Source: Pedobacter punctiformis (GTDB taxonomy: Bacteria; Bacteroidota; Bacteroidia; Sphingobacteriales; Sphingobacteriaceae). Taken from it: 64,000 bases of DNA. The position numbers were made by a program, and so were the translations under genes. Below are positions 44,575 through 53,990 of this stretch, piece after piece. The stretch's first letter is position 1, and each line of letters starts with the position of its first letter. The stretch lies in the NCBI RefSeq assembly GCF_027213715.1, contig NZ_JAPWGM010000004.1, forward strand, positions 62,001 to 126,000. Direction: 5' to 3'. A model generated the notes under the pieces. The model had not been told where the DNA came from. It saw nothing but the letters and a program-made list of their open reading frames with translations, and ran no database searches.

Positions 44575-45852
44575 TTATCTTCTTTCCGAAATTTTATTGC
44601 TAATCTGTGCAAAGCCCATTAAGCTGTCCCATCTTGCACCAGGCCTGCGGTAGTATGCAAAAATTTGATAGGTGTTTTCAGTTTCAAAAAAAGAACCCTC
44701 AAATGGTTTTGTTTCTGTAGTATTTGTGGTTTTATCCAGCCAGGTATACTCATAATCGTAAAGCCCCTGTTTAAGCAAAATATTACCATAAAACTGTTTT
44801 CTGCCCGCATCATAAATAAGTTTGTTTTCGTTCGATAGCGTATAATTATTGAAACGGCCAACTACGTAAGCATCTCCATTGGCAGAAGGTGCAAGTGCAT
44901 TTAAAGTAAACAGCACACCTGCATATTCAGCTTCTGTACGGTCATCACGGCCATCGGTATTGCGAACAAAAAAGTTTCCATTTTCGTCAAATTGATTAGC
45001 AAAAGCGCTCGTGTTTCTTGAAGCATCCTGAAACAGAATTACATTAACAGCTTCGTTATCTCTGTATATGCCTTTTACATTATCGGCTTTATATCGTAAA
45101 CTTCGGATATCAAATTTTCTAAATTCATTATCAGCCCAAAAATCATTGGTATTAATGTCATTATAAACCAGTTGATTTGGCCGGATAAAAGATGGTTTGG
45201 TGTTAACTTGTGCTGTGTTGGCATTAAAATTTTGCATAACCACCGCTTTTAAATCCTGATAGGGATTAGAAATTGGAATTTTATGGTTAATGGTGAAGTT
45301 AATTTTTTGCTTTAAATTTCGATCTGCAACCTGCATAGAATTGGTTACTTCCATAGCAATGGCAAACTGACTGTCTACAATGTAAAAACGCTGAGAAATA
45401 ACCGGTTTTTTTAAATCGCCGTCTTCATAAACTTTAAGCAAATAATTACCACTAATTTTTGGCTTAATCTGGTCATTCGGTAAACTTAATTCATAATGAG
45501 TATATTTTCTGGTTGTATTTACCGAATAGCGGTAATTAATTATCCGGTCATCGTTAAAACTTTCTAAATAATCGATACTTGAAATGCGTGAAGATTGCCA
45601 GTCTGATGTACAATGCTCTACCGTATACCAGTAATTTTTTGTTCCGCCAAGTAAATCATCAAATGAGAAATTTATGGTTTCGGCAGAATTTAGGTTAATA
45701 ACAGGCAGTGATTGTTCTTTGCTGTTGTTAGAGCAGAGTACTGTTTTAATGTTTGGCTGGTATATTTTGTTTTCGTAAACGAAAGGTGTACCACTTTGCG
45801 CAAAGGTTAATGTAGAGATGAAAAATAAAATAGGCAGTAGTATTTTTTGCAT
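44575..45852 (-). CDS. type IX secretion plug-domain protein (DUF5103)
   Basis: About 425 aa. I chose the ATG at 45852, which starts a clean signal peptide ([19 protein letters not shown]); the open frame extends 54 codons further without one. The family is DUF5103, now linked to the plug of the type IX secretion translocon. Seen are [51 protein letters not shown] and [18 protein letters not shown]. It may close the SprA channel; this rests on the family. No other T9SS gene is in view. Confidence 0.85.
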   Translation of the reverse strand: MQKILLPILFFISTLTFAQSGTPFVYENKIYQPNIKTVLCSNNSKEQSLPVINLNSAETINFSFDDLLGGTKNYWYTVEHCTSDWQSSRISSIDYLESFNDDRIINYRYSVNTTRKYTHYELSLPNDQIKPKISGNYLLKVYEDGDLKKPVISQRFYIVDSQFAIAMEVTNSMQVADRNLKQKINFTINHKIPISNPYQDLKAVVMQNFNANTAQVNTKPSFIRPNQLVYNDINTNDFWADNEFRKFDIRSLRYKADNVKGIYRDNEAVNVILFQDASRNTSAFANQFDENGNFFVRNTDGRDDRTEAEYAGVLFTLNALAPSANGDAYVVGRFNNYTLSNENKLIYDAGRKQFYGNILLKQGLYDYEYTWLDKTTNTTETKPFEGSFFETENTYQIFAYYRRPGARWDSLMGFAQISNKISERR

Positions 45853-46084
45853 CGCTAAATCTACATTTTTGAAATGAAGAGACAAAGTCAATTTTTTATA
45901 CCCTGCCGGCAGACTCTTTTCTTTTGACAACAAAAGAAACAAAATTACCCGCTTGTAATTTTCTATTAAAGTTAGGAACTGGGGCCGGTCATTGTATTCC
46001 GAAAAATTGACCATGCCGGGCCAAAGTAAAACGTAGAAACAATGCTTTGGCTTGGTTAACTATAAATACGAAGAGTTTGATCAT

Positions 46085-46112
46085 AAAAAAAGCCGAAGGC
46101 GTGCTTCGGCTT
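46085..46112 (-). terminator. Rho-independent terminator of the ABC-F gene
   Basis: AAGCCGAAG (46090-46098) pairs with CTTCGGCTT (46104-46112) around a 5-nt loop. On the minus strand it is followed by a T-run. It lies 31 bp beyond the ABC-F stop codon. The remainder of the gap 45853-46142 contains no gene I can support. Confidence 0.88.
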
Positions 46113-46142
46113 AATCATATAAATAATCAGGGTTGATCGGTT

Positions 46143-48050
46143 TTACCCCTCAAGCTCCATAATTTCAGCGGCTAAACTTTCCCATTTGTTTTGGGTATTG
46201 TCTAAATCATGTTTTGTAGCTAAATAACGTTTATTGGCTTCAGCTAATTTATCAGCCTTGCTGTACACATTTTCATCTGCTAATTCTGTTTCAATGGTTT
46301 TTACAGCCGCTTCCAGATCAGCAATCAGCTTTTCTGTTTTCTGCAATTCATCATTTAATTTTTTCAACTGATTAGCCGTATTCGGAGCAGCAGGTTTTGG
46401 CTCTTCTTTCTGTTTTTCAGGTAATTTAACCGGGATAGGCTTAGAAACCGGAATTACCCTTTTACTATTCCATTCCTCATACTCCGCATAAGTACCTGGG
46501 TATTGTTTGATTTTTTCTTCTTCAATGAACCAGATCTTGTTAGCCACATTATCTAAGAAATACCTGTCGTGAGATACAGAAATAAAAGTACCTTCAAACT
46601 GTTGTAAGGCTTGAATTAAGATGTTTACCGATTGGATATCCAGGTGATTGGTTGGCTCATCCAGAATCAGGAAGTTCGAATCTGTTGTTAAAGATTTTGC
46701 CAGTGCAACCCTTGATTTTTCACCTCCGGAAAGGACTTTAATTTTCTTAAAAACATCATCACCTGTAAAAAGGAAACAGCCTAAAATACTGCGCAATTCT
46801 GTATCGGTATGTTTTGGCGCAAAAGCCTGTAATTCTTCTAAAATAGAATTTTCCAGATGCAAAGATTCCAATTGGTGCTGTGCAAAGAAAGTAGTTGTTA
46901 CATTATGTCCGGTTTCACAGAAACCATCAAAACCTTCGGTACCGGCAATAATTCTCAATAAAGTAGATTTACCTTTACCGTTCGCACCGATCAGGGCAAT
47001 TTTGTCACCCTTTTCAATCACACCTTCAGCATCTTCTAAAATATGAACGTTAGGGTATCTTTTAGTTGCGTGCTCAATTCTAACCACGTGTCTGCCCGAC
47101 GGCTTGGTAAATTTAAAGCTGAAGTTAACAGTTGGATTATCATCATCCACATCATCCACACGCTCCATTTTATCTAAAGCTTTCATCCGCGACTGAGCCA
47201 TTTTGGCTTTGCTTGCTTTAGCTTTAAAACGTTCAATTAAGCGTTCTTCCTGCTTAATTTTGGCTTGCTGGTTTTTAAATTCTCCTTTTTGAATCTCGCC
47301 CCGTAAAGCTTTTTCTTCTACATAGAAACTGTAGTTGCCCGCATAAACCGTTAATTTTCCTTTGCGGGATTCTACAGTACGGTTTACAATTTTATCCAGG
47401 AAATATCTATCGTGAGAAACGATTACAATTGCCCCTTCAAAACCCATTAAATAGTTTTCTAACCATTTAATTGAGGGTAAATCCATGTGGTTGGTGGGCT
47501 CATCCAGTAATAAAATATCAGGATTTTGAAGTAAAATCTTCGCCAGCATCACCCGCATACGCCATCCTCCCGAGAAGGTATTAAGTGGCCTAACCTGGTC
47601 TGCTGTGCTAAAACCCAAACCGGCTAAAATTTCATTTGCACGATATTCTATATTGTAACCATCAAGGGCTTCAAACTCTTGTTGTTTGTCACTTAATTTA
47701 TATAAAACCTCTTCACTATAGTCGGTCTCGATTTTTTTAAGCAACTCCTCAATTTCATCATGCAGCTGGTTTTGGCGTTCAAAAGCCTCCATGGCCACAT
47801 GTAAAATACTATGGTGAGAATCGTAAGAAAGTAAATCCTGGTTCAAATATCCGATTTTCAAGTCTTTAGACATAGAAACCGTACCCGAACTTGGCGCATA
47901 CTCACCAACAATTATTTTTAAAAGTGTAGATTTTCCTGTCCCGTTAGCACCAATTAAGCCGGCTCTATCGCCCGGTTTAATATGCCAGTTCGCTTCATCA
48001 TATAAGGCTCTTGAGCCAATCAGGAATGTTAAATTATTTATTGAAATCAT
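46143..48050 (-). CDS. ABC-F family ATPase
   Basis: About 635 aa with two nucleotide-binding domains and no membrane segment, the ABC-F ribosome-associated type. NBD1 has GANGTGKSTLLK, FSGGWRMRVMLAK and LLLDEPTNHMD; NBD2 has GANGKGKSTLLR, LSGGEKSRVALAK and LILDEPTNHLD. A charged linker (about 250-310) separates them and a C-terminal coiled coil (560-630) follows. Relatives act on stalled ribosomes or give antibiotic protection. The ATG at 48050 (MISINNLTFLIGSRAL) is the natural start; the longer frame adds 17 residues. Confidence 0.93.
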   Translation of the reverse strand: MISINNLTFLIGSRALYDEANWHIKPGDRAGLIGANGTGKSTLLKIIVGEYAPSSGTVSMSKDLKIGYLNQDLLSYDSHHSILHVAMEAFERQNQLHDEIEELLKKIETDYSEEVLYKLSDKQQEFEALDGYNIEYRANEILAGLGFSTADQVRPLNTFSGGWRMRVMLAKILLQNPDILLLDEPTNHMDLPSIKWLENYLMGFEGAIVIVSHDRYFLDKIVNRTVESRKGKLTVYAGNYSFYVEEKALRGEIQKGEFKNQQAKIKQEERLIERFKAKASKAKMAQSRMKALDKMERVDDVDDDNPTVNFSFKFTKPSGRHVVRIEHATKRYPNVHILEDAEGVIEKGDKIALIGANGKGKSTLLRIIAGTEGFDGFCETGHNVTTTFFAQHQLESLHLENSILEELQAFAPKHTDTELRSILGCFLFTGDDVFKKIKVLSGGEKSRVALAKSLTTDSNFLILDEPTNHLDIQSVNILIQALQQFEGTFISVSHDRYFLDNVANKIWFIEEEKIKQYPGTYAEYEEWNSKRVIPVSKPIPVKLPEKQKEEPKPAAPNTANQLKKLNDELQKTEKLIADLEAAVKTIETELADENVYSKADKLAEANKRYLATKHDLDNTQNKWESLAAEIMELEG

Positions 48051-48233
48051 TTCGGCTGCAAAAGTACGAATTTTAAAGGCTATTTTTTGCTTGAAAATCA
48101 AATTCCTGATCGCATGAATTAAGCAAGCGTTTAAGCTGGTCAGATCTGACCAAAAGGGTTAAAAAGAAAATCAAATTTTATCAGTTTTGAATGATTAAAA
48201 TGTATAGGTTTGAGTTATAAATTACCTATAGAA

Positions 48234-48818
48234 ATGAATAACGACAATGTAAAAATCCTTAGCACAGAAATCCTTTCAGATAACTGGTATACCTTAAATA
48301 AGATCACTTTTCAATACCAAAAGAAAGATGGCAGTTGGCAAACTCAAAATCGAGAGGCTTATGACAGAGGCAACGGCGCAACCATTTTACTGTATAACAA
48401 AACAAATAAAACCGTTATTTTAACCAGGCAATTCCGGTTGCCTACTTATATTAATGGAAACGAAAGTGGCCTGTTGATTGAAACCTGTGCAGGCTTGCTG
48501 GATAAAGATAATCCTGAAACAGCAATTAAACGCGAAACGGAAGAAGAAACAGGTTATAAAATTACCGAGGTAAAGAAGGTTTTTGAAGCCTATATGTCGC
48601 CAGGCTCGGTTACAGAAATATTATACTTTTTTGTAGCCGAATATTCAAAAGAAATGAAGGTAAGTGAGGGTGGTGGGCACCATGAAGAACAGGAAAACAT
48701 AGAAGTAATGGAAATGCCTTTCGAAGAAGCGGTGAACATGATTGAAAGCGGAGAGATTAAAGATGGCAAAACAATTATGCTGCTTCAGTATGCTCAAATT
48801 AATAACCTGCTAGGATGA
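48234..48818 (+). CDS. nudK: NudK-type nucleoside diphosphate sugar pyrophosphatase
   Basis: About 194 aa, Nudix hydrolase close to NudK, which splits GDP-mannose and similar sugars. The Nudix box is G-L-L-D then [14 protein letters not shown] (about 90-112), and [10 protein letters not shown] and [15 protein letters not shown] are the NudK-type substrate regions. The N-terminal frame extends to a TTG at 48210, but MNNDNVKIL is the family start. Its TGA overlaps the ATG of the next gene (ATGA), which implies coupled translation. Confidence 0.92.
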   Translation: MNNDNVKILSTEILSDNWYTLNKITFQYQKKDGSWQTQNREAYDRGNGATILLYNKTNKTVILTRQFRLPTYINGNESGLLIETCAGLLDKDNPETAIKRETEEETGYKITEVKKVFEAYMSPGSVTEILYFFVAEYSKEMKVSEGGGHHEEQENIEVMEMPFEEAVNMIESGEIKDGKTIMLLQYAQINNLLG

Positions 48819-49247
48819 GGAAGTTAATTGCAATTTTAGGTGTAGTTGCGATGCTTGGAGGCATGGCCTACTTCTTTTTGTTTAAAAAGGACAATGAAAG
48901 ATTTTTAACCCAGGGGGATTGATTATTTTCAGCAAGAAAAATACAATGAGGCATTGGTTTATTTTAATCTGGCCGAAGAATTAGATAATACAGAAGCCTT
49001 AATATATTCAGGAACCATTTATTTAGAATCAAACAACCCCAAACAAGCGATTCCTAAACTTGAAAAGTACATCAGTAAAATCAGCCCTGATCATGAAAAT
49101 TATAAAATTGTTTTAAATGATTTGGGTGTTGCTTATTTTAAGATAAACAATATCGAAAACGCTAAAAAATATTGGGAAAAGGCAGCTGCTGCTGGAAATC
49201 CAACCAGTTTAAATAATCTAAAAGAGTTAGAAAAAAATAACCTTTAA
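48815..49247 (+). pseudogene. TPR-like membrane-anchored protein, frameshifted
   Basis: The ATG at 48815 begins an N-terminal membrane anchor ([20 protein letters not shown]) that stops at 48920, while the frame that follows encodes IDYFQQEKYNEALVYFNLAEEL and further TPR-like helices to 49247. Removing one base in the GGGGG run at 48913-48917 joins them into a protein of about 143 aa reading LTQ-G-IDYFQQ. This is a decayed gene, a sequencing error in a homopolymer, or rarely a programmed shift. TPR proteins mediate protein contacts; the partner is unknown. Confidence 0.75.
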
Positions 49248-49291
49248 CGGTTAAGCTAACAACTCAGATTGACAATTTTTTAAAATAAATA

Positions 49292-49322
49292 TTTGAAAAT
49301 CTAAATATTATCTCTACTTTTG
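49292..49322 (+). promoter_or_regulatory. Bacteroidota-type promoter of the rrf2 gene
   Basis: TTTG (49292-49295), 19 bp, then TACTTTTG (49315-49322): an excellent match to TTTG-N19-TAnnTTTG. The start point should fall near 49328, inside the operator that follows. Confidence 0.75.
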
Positions 49323-49324
49323 TA

Positions 49325-49345
49325 CTGTAATAAAAATAATTACAG
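49325..49345. promoter_or_regulatory. Rrf2 operator, first copy
   Basis: CTGTAAT (49325-49331) and ATTACAG (49339-49345) form a perfect 7-bp inverted repeat with a 7-bp spacer. It overlaps the expected transcription start and ends 1 bp before the rrf2 start codon, so binding should block transcription: an autoregulation site. Confidence 0.7.
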
Positions 49346-49346
49346 A

Positions 49347-49757
49347 ATGAATAACAGCCGGTTTTCAATTTCTTTACACATACTCACGCTCCTCGATCAG
49401 GCGAAAGGTGCATTAGTGTCTTCTGACTGGATTGCAGGTAGCATTAATATTAACCCTGTTTTGGTACGTAAAGAGATTATTAACTTGCGTAAATACGGTT
49501 TTGTTCAAAGTAAAGAAGGCAAGGGTGGGGGAAGTACTTTAGCTAAAAGTGCAGCTGATATTAATTTAGGTGATGTTTATCTGGCCATAAAACAGAAAAG
49601 TATTTTAGGCGAGAGCAAAAATGAGCCTAATCCAAATTGTCCTGTTGGAAAACAAATTAATAAACACCTTGATCAATTATATCATGATGCTGAAAATGCA
49701 TTAATCAGAAATCTTTCGGGCCAGAATCTGTCAGATTTTAGTTCAAAATTTAGTTAA
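49347..49757 (+). CDS. Rrf2-family transcriptional regulator
   Basis: About 136 aa. The winged-helix start MNNSRFSISLHILTLLDQAKG, the recognition region SINPVLVRKEIINLRKYGFVQSKEGKGGGSTLAK and the C-terminal cysteine in NPNCPVG are typical of the YwnA-type branch, which has few cysteines and no Fe-S cluster. The earlier in-frame start at 49320 overlaps the promoter, so I chose 49347. The matching operator downstream at 49774 suggests it also controls the SDR-like gene at 50065. Confidence 0.9.
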   Translation: MNNSRFSISLHILTLLDQAKGALVSSDWIAGSININPVLVRKEIINLRKYGFVQSKEGKGGGSTLAKSAADINLGDVYLAIKQKSILGESKNEPNPNCPVGKQINKHLDQLYHDAENALIRNLSGQNLSDFSSKFS

Positions 49758-49773
49758 ATTTTTTTATGATAAA

Positions 49774-49794
49774 CTGTAATAAAATTAATTACAA
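49774..49794. promoter_or_regulatory. Rrf2 operator, second copy
   Basis: CTGTAAT (49774-49780), 7-bp spacer, ATTACAA (49788-49794): the same repeat and spacer as the operator before rrf2, one mismatch. It lies 16 bp after the rrf2 stop and in front of the decayed and intact genes downstream. Confidence 0.65.
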
Positions 49795-49809
49795 TATAAA
49801 ATAATCTCT

Positions 49810-50059
49810 ATGAAAATCAAATCAATTTTAATGGCCTGGCCTTTGTTTTTGCTATTTTATTTACACCAAAATATCTGAAAGACTTTGAGATTGAACTGAC
49901 GAGACATAAAGATTCAAAAGATTAATTAAAGCCATGGAAATAAAATATCCGGATTTAGGCGATAAAGGAAGTTTAGACGCAGGTGCAAAAATGAATACCG
50001 GCGAAATGAAGTGGTAACTATTAAATTAAAAGAACAAAATTCAAAACATAAAAATTAAA
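49810..50059 (+). pseudogene. decayed small exported protein gene
   Basis: Three short frames follow one another. MKIKSILMAWPLFLLFYLHQN is a signal-peptide-like start. Then a shifted frame reads FTPKYLKDFEIELTRHKDSKD, and a third, from an ATG near 49934, reads MEIKYPDLGDKGSLDAG before a further shift to EVVTIKLKEQNSKHKN, ending just before 50065. None is a full gene, and together they look like the remnant of one. Identity not recognised. Confidence 0.45.
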
Positions 50060-50064
50060 ATAAT

Positions 50065-50715
50065 ATGAAAGTAGCATTAATTGGAGCCTCAGGATTTGTA
50101 GGAGCCGCAATTTTAAAAGAATTATTAAGTCGTGGAAACGAAGTTACCGCTATTGCACGTGATGTAAATAAAATTGAAACCGAAGGTGATAAACTGACTA
50201 AAAAACAAGCAGATGTTTTAGATACAGATAAATTGGCGGAGGCAGTAAAAGGTGCTGATGCCGTTGTAAGTGCATTTAATGCCGGCTGGGCCAATCCAAA
50301 TCTTTATGCAGATACGATTAAAGGAGCAGAGGCGATTCAAAAAGGGGTAAAAGTAGCTGGCGTTAAACGTTATATTTTTATAGGAGGAGCCGGTACTTTA
50401 CAAATCGATGGTAATCAAATCGTGGACGGCCCAGATTTTCCTGAAGCTTATAAACCGGGTGCAACTGCCGTTAGGGATTATTTTAATACACTTAAAAATG
50501 AAACGGAATTAGATTGGTTGTTTTTTAGTCCGGCTATAGAAATGCACCAGGGCATAACCACAGGCCGTACAGGTAAATATCGTTTAGGTAAAACCAGTCC
50601 TGTTTTTAATGAAGATGGCCGTTCTATCCTTTCAGTTGAAGATTTAGCAGTTGTTATTGCAGATGAACTGGAGAATAATGCGCATTATCAGGAACAATTT
50701 ACCGCTGCGTATTAA
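50065..50715 (+). CDS. NAD(P)-binding atypical SDR-type oxidoreductase (YwnB-like)
   Basis: A 216-aa protein with the Rossmann start MKVALIGASGFVGAAILKELLSRGNEVTAIAR (GASGFVG nucleotide motif at about 7-13), the DVLDTDKLAEAVKGADAVVSAF segment, and YIFIGGAGTL. It belongs to the atypical short-chain dehydrogenase group with NAD(P)H-binding domain. It follows an Rrf2 gene with a shared operator, a pairing known for redox-responsive Rrf2 of the YwnA type, so thiol or electrophile stress is a possible signal. Confidence 0.9.
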   Translation: MKVALIGASGFVGAAILKELLSRGNEVTAIARDVNKIETEGDKLTKKQADVLDTDKLAEAVKGADAVVSAFNAGWANPNLYADTIKGAEAIQKGVKVAGVKRYIFIGGAGTLQIDGNQIVDGPDFPEAYKPGATAVRDYFNTLKNETELDWLFFSPAIEMHQGITTGRTGKYRLGKTSPVFNEDGRSILSVEDLAVVIADELENNAHYQEQFTAAY

Positions 50716-50936
50716 AATTCTGAAAACTGCTTAAATTTCAATTAGATTTTTGCATGTTAGTATGAGCCTGTTGAAGACCTTATATGCTTTGCAAAAATTC
50801 AGCATAACAATTTTAAGGAAATTATTTTAGTTGAAATTTAAGCAGTTTCGTATAATTGTAAACTGGATAAAGGAATATTGGTAGAATTATACTTCTACCT
50901 TTTCCATTTTACATTTAGTTATTTTATCTTCGTTGC

Positions 50937-51977
50937 ATGTATCGCCTTATTAAACCAATTTTCTTCAAATTTGATCCCGAAAACGTGCATTATTTTGTCG
51001 TAAAGCGGTTAAAATGGTTTAATGACAGATTTCCACTTGGAAAAACCATTATCAGAAGCAGTTTTGATTTTCATGTTAAAGGATTGGAAAAGGAAGTTTT
51101 CGGAATTAAATTTAAAAACCCTGTTGGTTTGGCGGCTGGTTTTGATAAAAATGGCGAGTATGTTGAGGCTTTAAGCAATCTGGGCTTTGGTTTTATTGAA
51201 GTTGGAACCGTTACCCCGATGCCACAACCGGGAAATGATAAGCCACGTATGTTTCGCTTACCTAATGATGAAGCCCTGATTAACAGAATGGGTTTTAACA
51301 ATAAAGGAGTAGATGTAATGGCCGAACGTTTGCGGATTTTAAAGGATAAACATCCTGATATTGTTGTAGGTGGAAATATTGGTAAAAATAAAACTACACC
51401 TAATGAAGATGCAGTAAGTGATTACATAAAATGTTTTGACAGATTATTTGATGTTGTTGATTATTTTGTGGTTAACGTAAGTTCTCCGAATACGCCGGGT
51501 TTACGCGAGCTACAGGAGAAAGGACCATTAAAAAATATTCTGAATACCTTACAGCAGCGCAACCGTAAAAATGATATTTCGCGTCCAATCTTATTAAAAA
51601 TAGCACCCGATTTAACGGATGCGCAATTGGATGATATTATTGAAATTGTTTCAGAAACTAATATTGCCGGAATTATTGCCACTAACACCACCATTAGCCG
51701 TGAAAACCTGGCAACAGAAAAGGAACTTACAGATGAAACCGGTGGTTTAAGTGGTAAACCAGTTAAAGATCGTTCAACGGAGGTAATCCGTTATTTATCT
51801 GAAAAATCGGGTAAAGCGTTTCCAATAATTGGGGTTGGAGGTATTCATTCTCCGGAAGACGCTCAGGAAAAATTAGATGCTGGTGCAAGCCTGTTACAAC
51901 TGTATACAGGTTTTATTTACGAAGGCCCTGGCTTAGTTAAAGACATTTGCAAAAGCCTGGTTAACATACAGGTTTAA
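50937..51977 (+). CDS. pyrD: quinone-dependent dihydroorotate dehydrogenase
   Basis: A 346-aa class 2 DHODH of pyrimidine synthesis, oxidising dihydroorotate to orotate at the membrane. The N-terminal amphipathic helix is [37 protein letters not shown], the [14 protein letters not shown] loop with catalytic Ser, [13 protein letters not shown], and [13 protein letters not shown] are the FMN and substrate motifs. The 221-bp gap upstream contains no gene. A small hairpin at 51983-52009 lies beyond the stop. Confidence 0.96.
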   Translation: MYRLIKPIFFKFDPENVHYFVVKRLKWFNDRFPLGKTIIRSSFDFHVKGLEKEVFGIKFKNPVGLAAGFDKNGEYVEALSNLGFGFIEVGTVTPMPQPGNDKPRMFRLPNDEALINRMGFNNKGVDVMAERLRILKDKHPDIVVGGNIGKNKTTPNEDAVSDYIKCFDRLFDVVDYFVVNVSSPNTPGLRELQEKGPLKNILNTLQQRNRKNDISRPILLKIAPDLTDAQLDDIIEIVSETNIAGIIATNTTISRENLATEKELTDETGGLSGKPVKDRSTEVIRYLSEKSGKAFPIIGVGGIHSPEDAQEKLDAGASLLQLYTGFIYEGPGLVKDICKSLVNIQV

Positions 51978-51982
51978 AATAA

Positions 51983-52009
51983 TGAAGCGCAAATACCATT
52001 CACGCTTCA
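51983..52009. terminator. possible bidirectional hairpin between pyrD and the GyrI-like gene
   Basis: TGAAGCG (51983-51989) and CGCTTCA (52003-52009) form a 7-bp stem with a 13-nt loop in the 44-bp gap between the two convergent genes. Confidence 0.45.
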
Positions 52010-52021
52010 AACCTAATTTTA

Positions 52022-52480
52022 TTATTTTACTGCAATAAAGATATCAACTTCGGCCTGTTCAGGATTTTGTGCTTTTTCGCCATACACCTCAAAATCAGCT
52101 GTAAAAGCTCTTTGTATGTCAGCATTCCAGATTTTTACCCATGCATCAAACACCAGTCCTTGTAAAATATTTCCCTTCACTGCATATTTCGCATAAGCAG
52201 CCTGTTCAATGGTTTTTTCGATCATGCCTTCAGGAACAGATGCTGAATTTGAAACTTTGCAACCAATAATCGTTGTATAAGGTTTTGTATGATCTTTCTC
52301 GTAATCTGTATAAATAACATAAACCGCATTACCGGTTTTATTTGGGATTTTCTCCGAAATATTCTCAGTCATAAACCTGTTCCAAAGTTCAGGGATATCT
52401 TTTCCGGATTGTCCGTTTTCATTTGTTGTCCTTACGGAAATTCCAACTACGCAAAATTTTTCAATGGTTTGACTACTCAT
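52022..52480 (-). CDS. GyrI-like / AraC effector-binding domain protein
   Basis: A 152-aa stand-alone effector-binding domain (GyrI-like small-molecule binding fold). VVGISVRTTNENGQSGKDIPELWNRFMTENI at the start and IGCKVSNSASVPEGMIEKTIEQAAYAKYAVKG in the middle are typical. No DNA-binding domain. It sits next to a WYL-type regulator, a frequent partner in this group. Function is inferred only from the fold. Confidence 0.88.
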   Translation of the reverse strand: MSSQTIEKFCVVGISVRTTNENGQSGKDIPELWNRFMTENISEKIPNKTGNAVYVIYTDYEKDHTKPYTTIIGCKVSNSASVPEGMIEKTIEQAAYAKYAVKGNILQGLVFDAWVKIWNADIQRAFTADFEVYGEKAQNPEQAEVDIFIAVK

Positions 52481-52529
52481 TTTGATGGTTTTTAATTAAG
52501 CCCAAAAATATAATTGAGTTACGACAGCC

Positions 52530-53227
52530 CTATGTCAGGGGTTGAGAAGATTTTTCAAGGCAAATTTTAAAATATTCCTGTAATGACATTTTCTGCGGTT
52601 CAAATTGTTCATCAAGCAGGTTCAACGTTTTTATTCTGTCAAGTCTGAAAGATCTAAAATCCATTCTTAAACGACACCATGCAATTAAAAGCCAGTTTTC
52701 TTGTGTGCTGTATAAAGCAAAAGGCTCAACTAATCTCTTTGTGGTTGCATCATTGTCAGGAGAATAATATTCAATTTGAGTTAGTTTATAATTGGTTAAA
52801 GCCAGTTGCAGATATCCTCAGCTACATTTTGCCTGAAAACAATCCGGTTTGCCAGCAAATTTGCTTTGTCTTTAGTATTGTTTTTTAAAACAGATTTTAT
52901 CTTAAAAATTGCGCCTGTATATTCTTTTACAAAAGAAGCATCTTTATTTTTTAAAATGAGTTGTTCTGCGGTAATCAGTGCATTGGCCTCACTTTCAGTA
53001 AACATTACAGGAGGAATATTGTAGCCCTCAATAATAGAGTAGCCTTTACCTTCTTCGGATAAAACAGGAACACCTGCTTGCTCCAGTGCCTTAATATCTC
53101 TGTAAATGGTGCGTACGCTTACTGAAAACTTTTTGGCCAGTTCTGTCGAAGTCACCAACCTTTTGGTTTGTAAGTGAATTAAAATAGCCGTTAATCTGGA
53201 AAGACGTTTAGTGTCATTGTCAATCAT
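52530..53227 (-). pseudogene. YafY-type HTH/WYL-domain regulator, frameshifted
   Basis: The N-terminal part (53227 to 52796) encodes a DeoR-like HTH (KFSVSVRTIYRDIKALEQAGVPV) and the linker ending EDICNWL. The adjacent frame continues LALTNYKLTQIEYYSPDN, VEPFALYSTQENWLLIAWCRLR and FRSFRLDRI to a TAG at 52530, which is the missing C-terminal WYL region. The span of 698 nt is one base short of a multiple of three plus one codon, so one indel near 52796-52805 splits a gene of about 232 aa. Confidence 0.8.
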
Positions 53228-53240
53228 AAGGTTTAAAATG

Positions 53241-53612
53241 TCAACTTAATACAGGTAGGGCAAAAAGAATAGCTCCTGCTAAAAAGATAACGGTTAAAAC
53301 ATGTATCTTATAATGATTTGCCCTTAAAAAAATGAATTGTTGTACGGTCCGGATGAGCCAAAATATGGAAGATCCTGTTAAAAACCAATTTCCAAGTTTA
53401 GTTGTCATAAGTTCCTTTGGAAAAACGAAACAAATAATGGCGGTCAAAATGAAATAATAACTAATTTGAATGTTTAAAATTTGCATGATTCCTCTATTTG
53501 CAAAGCTTAATTTTTTCAAGTCATTGTCCCACCGAAATATTTTCCAAAATCCGAAGTGGAAAAGTGCAAATGCAATATTGTATAGGCCACAAATAAATAT
53601 TACTGTTTTCAT
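53241..53612 (-). CDS. four-helix membrane protein
   Basis: A 123-aa protein with helices at about 3-22, 42-63, 75-96 and 103-121. The first helix contains NIAFALFHFGFW and the second NIQISYYFILTAIICF. No enzyme motif is visible; small membrane proteins of this layout are common near WYL and YciI genes. It lies 13 bp upstream of the regulator gene and may be in the same transcript. Confidence 0.75.
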   Translation of the reverse strand: MKTVIFICGLYNIAFALFHFGFWKIFRWDNDLKKLSFANRGIMQILNIQISYYFILTAIICFVFPKELMTTKLGNWFLTGSSIFWLIRTVQQFIFLRANHYKIHVLTVIFLAGAILFALPVLS

Positions 53613-53691
53613 CTCTTCAGTTTCTTGTGAATCCCGTACCGCTAATTCTTAATGTATTTAATTTAGAATACCCTTTTAAGGTTCTTTATCA

Positions 53692-53958
53692 TTATTCAGG
53701 CAGCACTATATCATTCCAATCTTTAATTGCGAATGATTTTATAATACCTTCCAGAATAAATGGGTCTTCCTTTGTAAACTGTTCGGCTGCTGCACGGGTT
53801 TTAAATATAGCCATACTTCCCATGTCAGAAAATGGCCCAACGCCAATTATCTCACCACTCTCAATATATTTATCGACAATAATTTTATGTCTGGGATAAA
53901 CTGTCATAATGGTTTCCATTGATACACCAGACGGTTCTCCAATTAATACTGCTTTCAT
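53692..53958 (-). CDS. YciI-like protein
   Basis: An 88-aa protein of the YCII-related fold, a ferredoxin-like small domain. HKIIVDKYIESGEIIGVGPFSDMGSMAIFKTRAAAEQFTKEDPF contains the typical GP and DPF positions, the latter with the conserved Asp; the classical His is in PRHKIIV. Thought to have hydrolase-like or dimerisation roles; function unproven. Monocistronic or grouped with the aspartic protease gene 32 bp away. Confidence 0.85.
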   Translation of the reverse strand: MKAVLIGEPSGVSMETIMTVYPRHKIIVDKYIESGEIIGVGPFSDMGSMAIFKTRAAAEQFTKEDPFILEGIIKSFAIKDWNDIVLPE

Positions 53959-53990
53959 TTTAGTTGGTTTTTAAAAAACTTCAGGCAATC

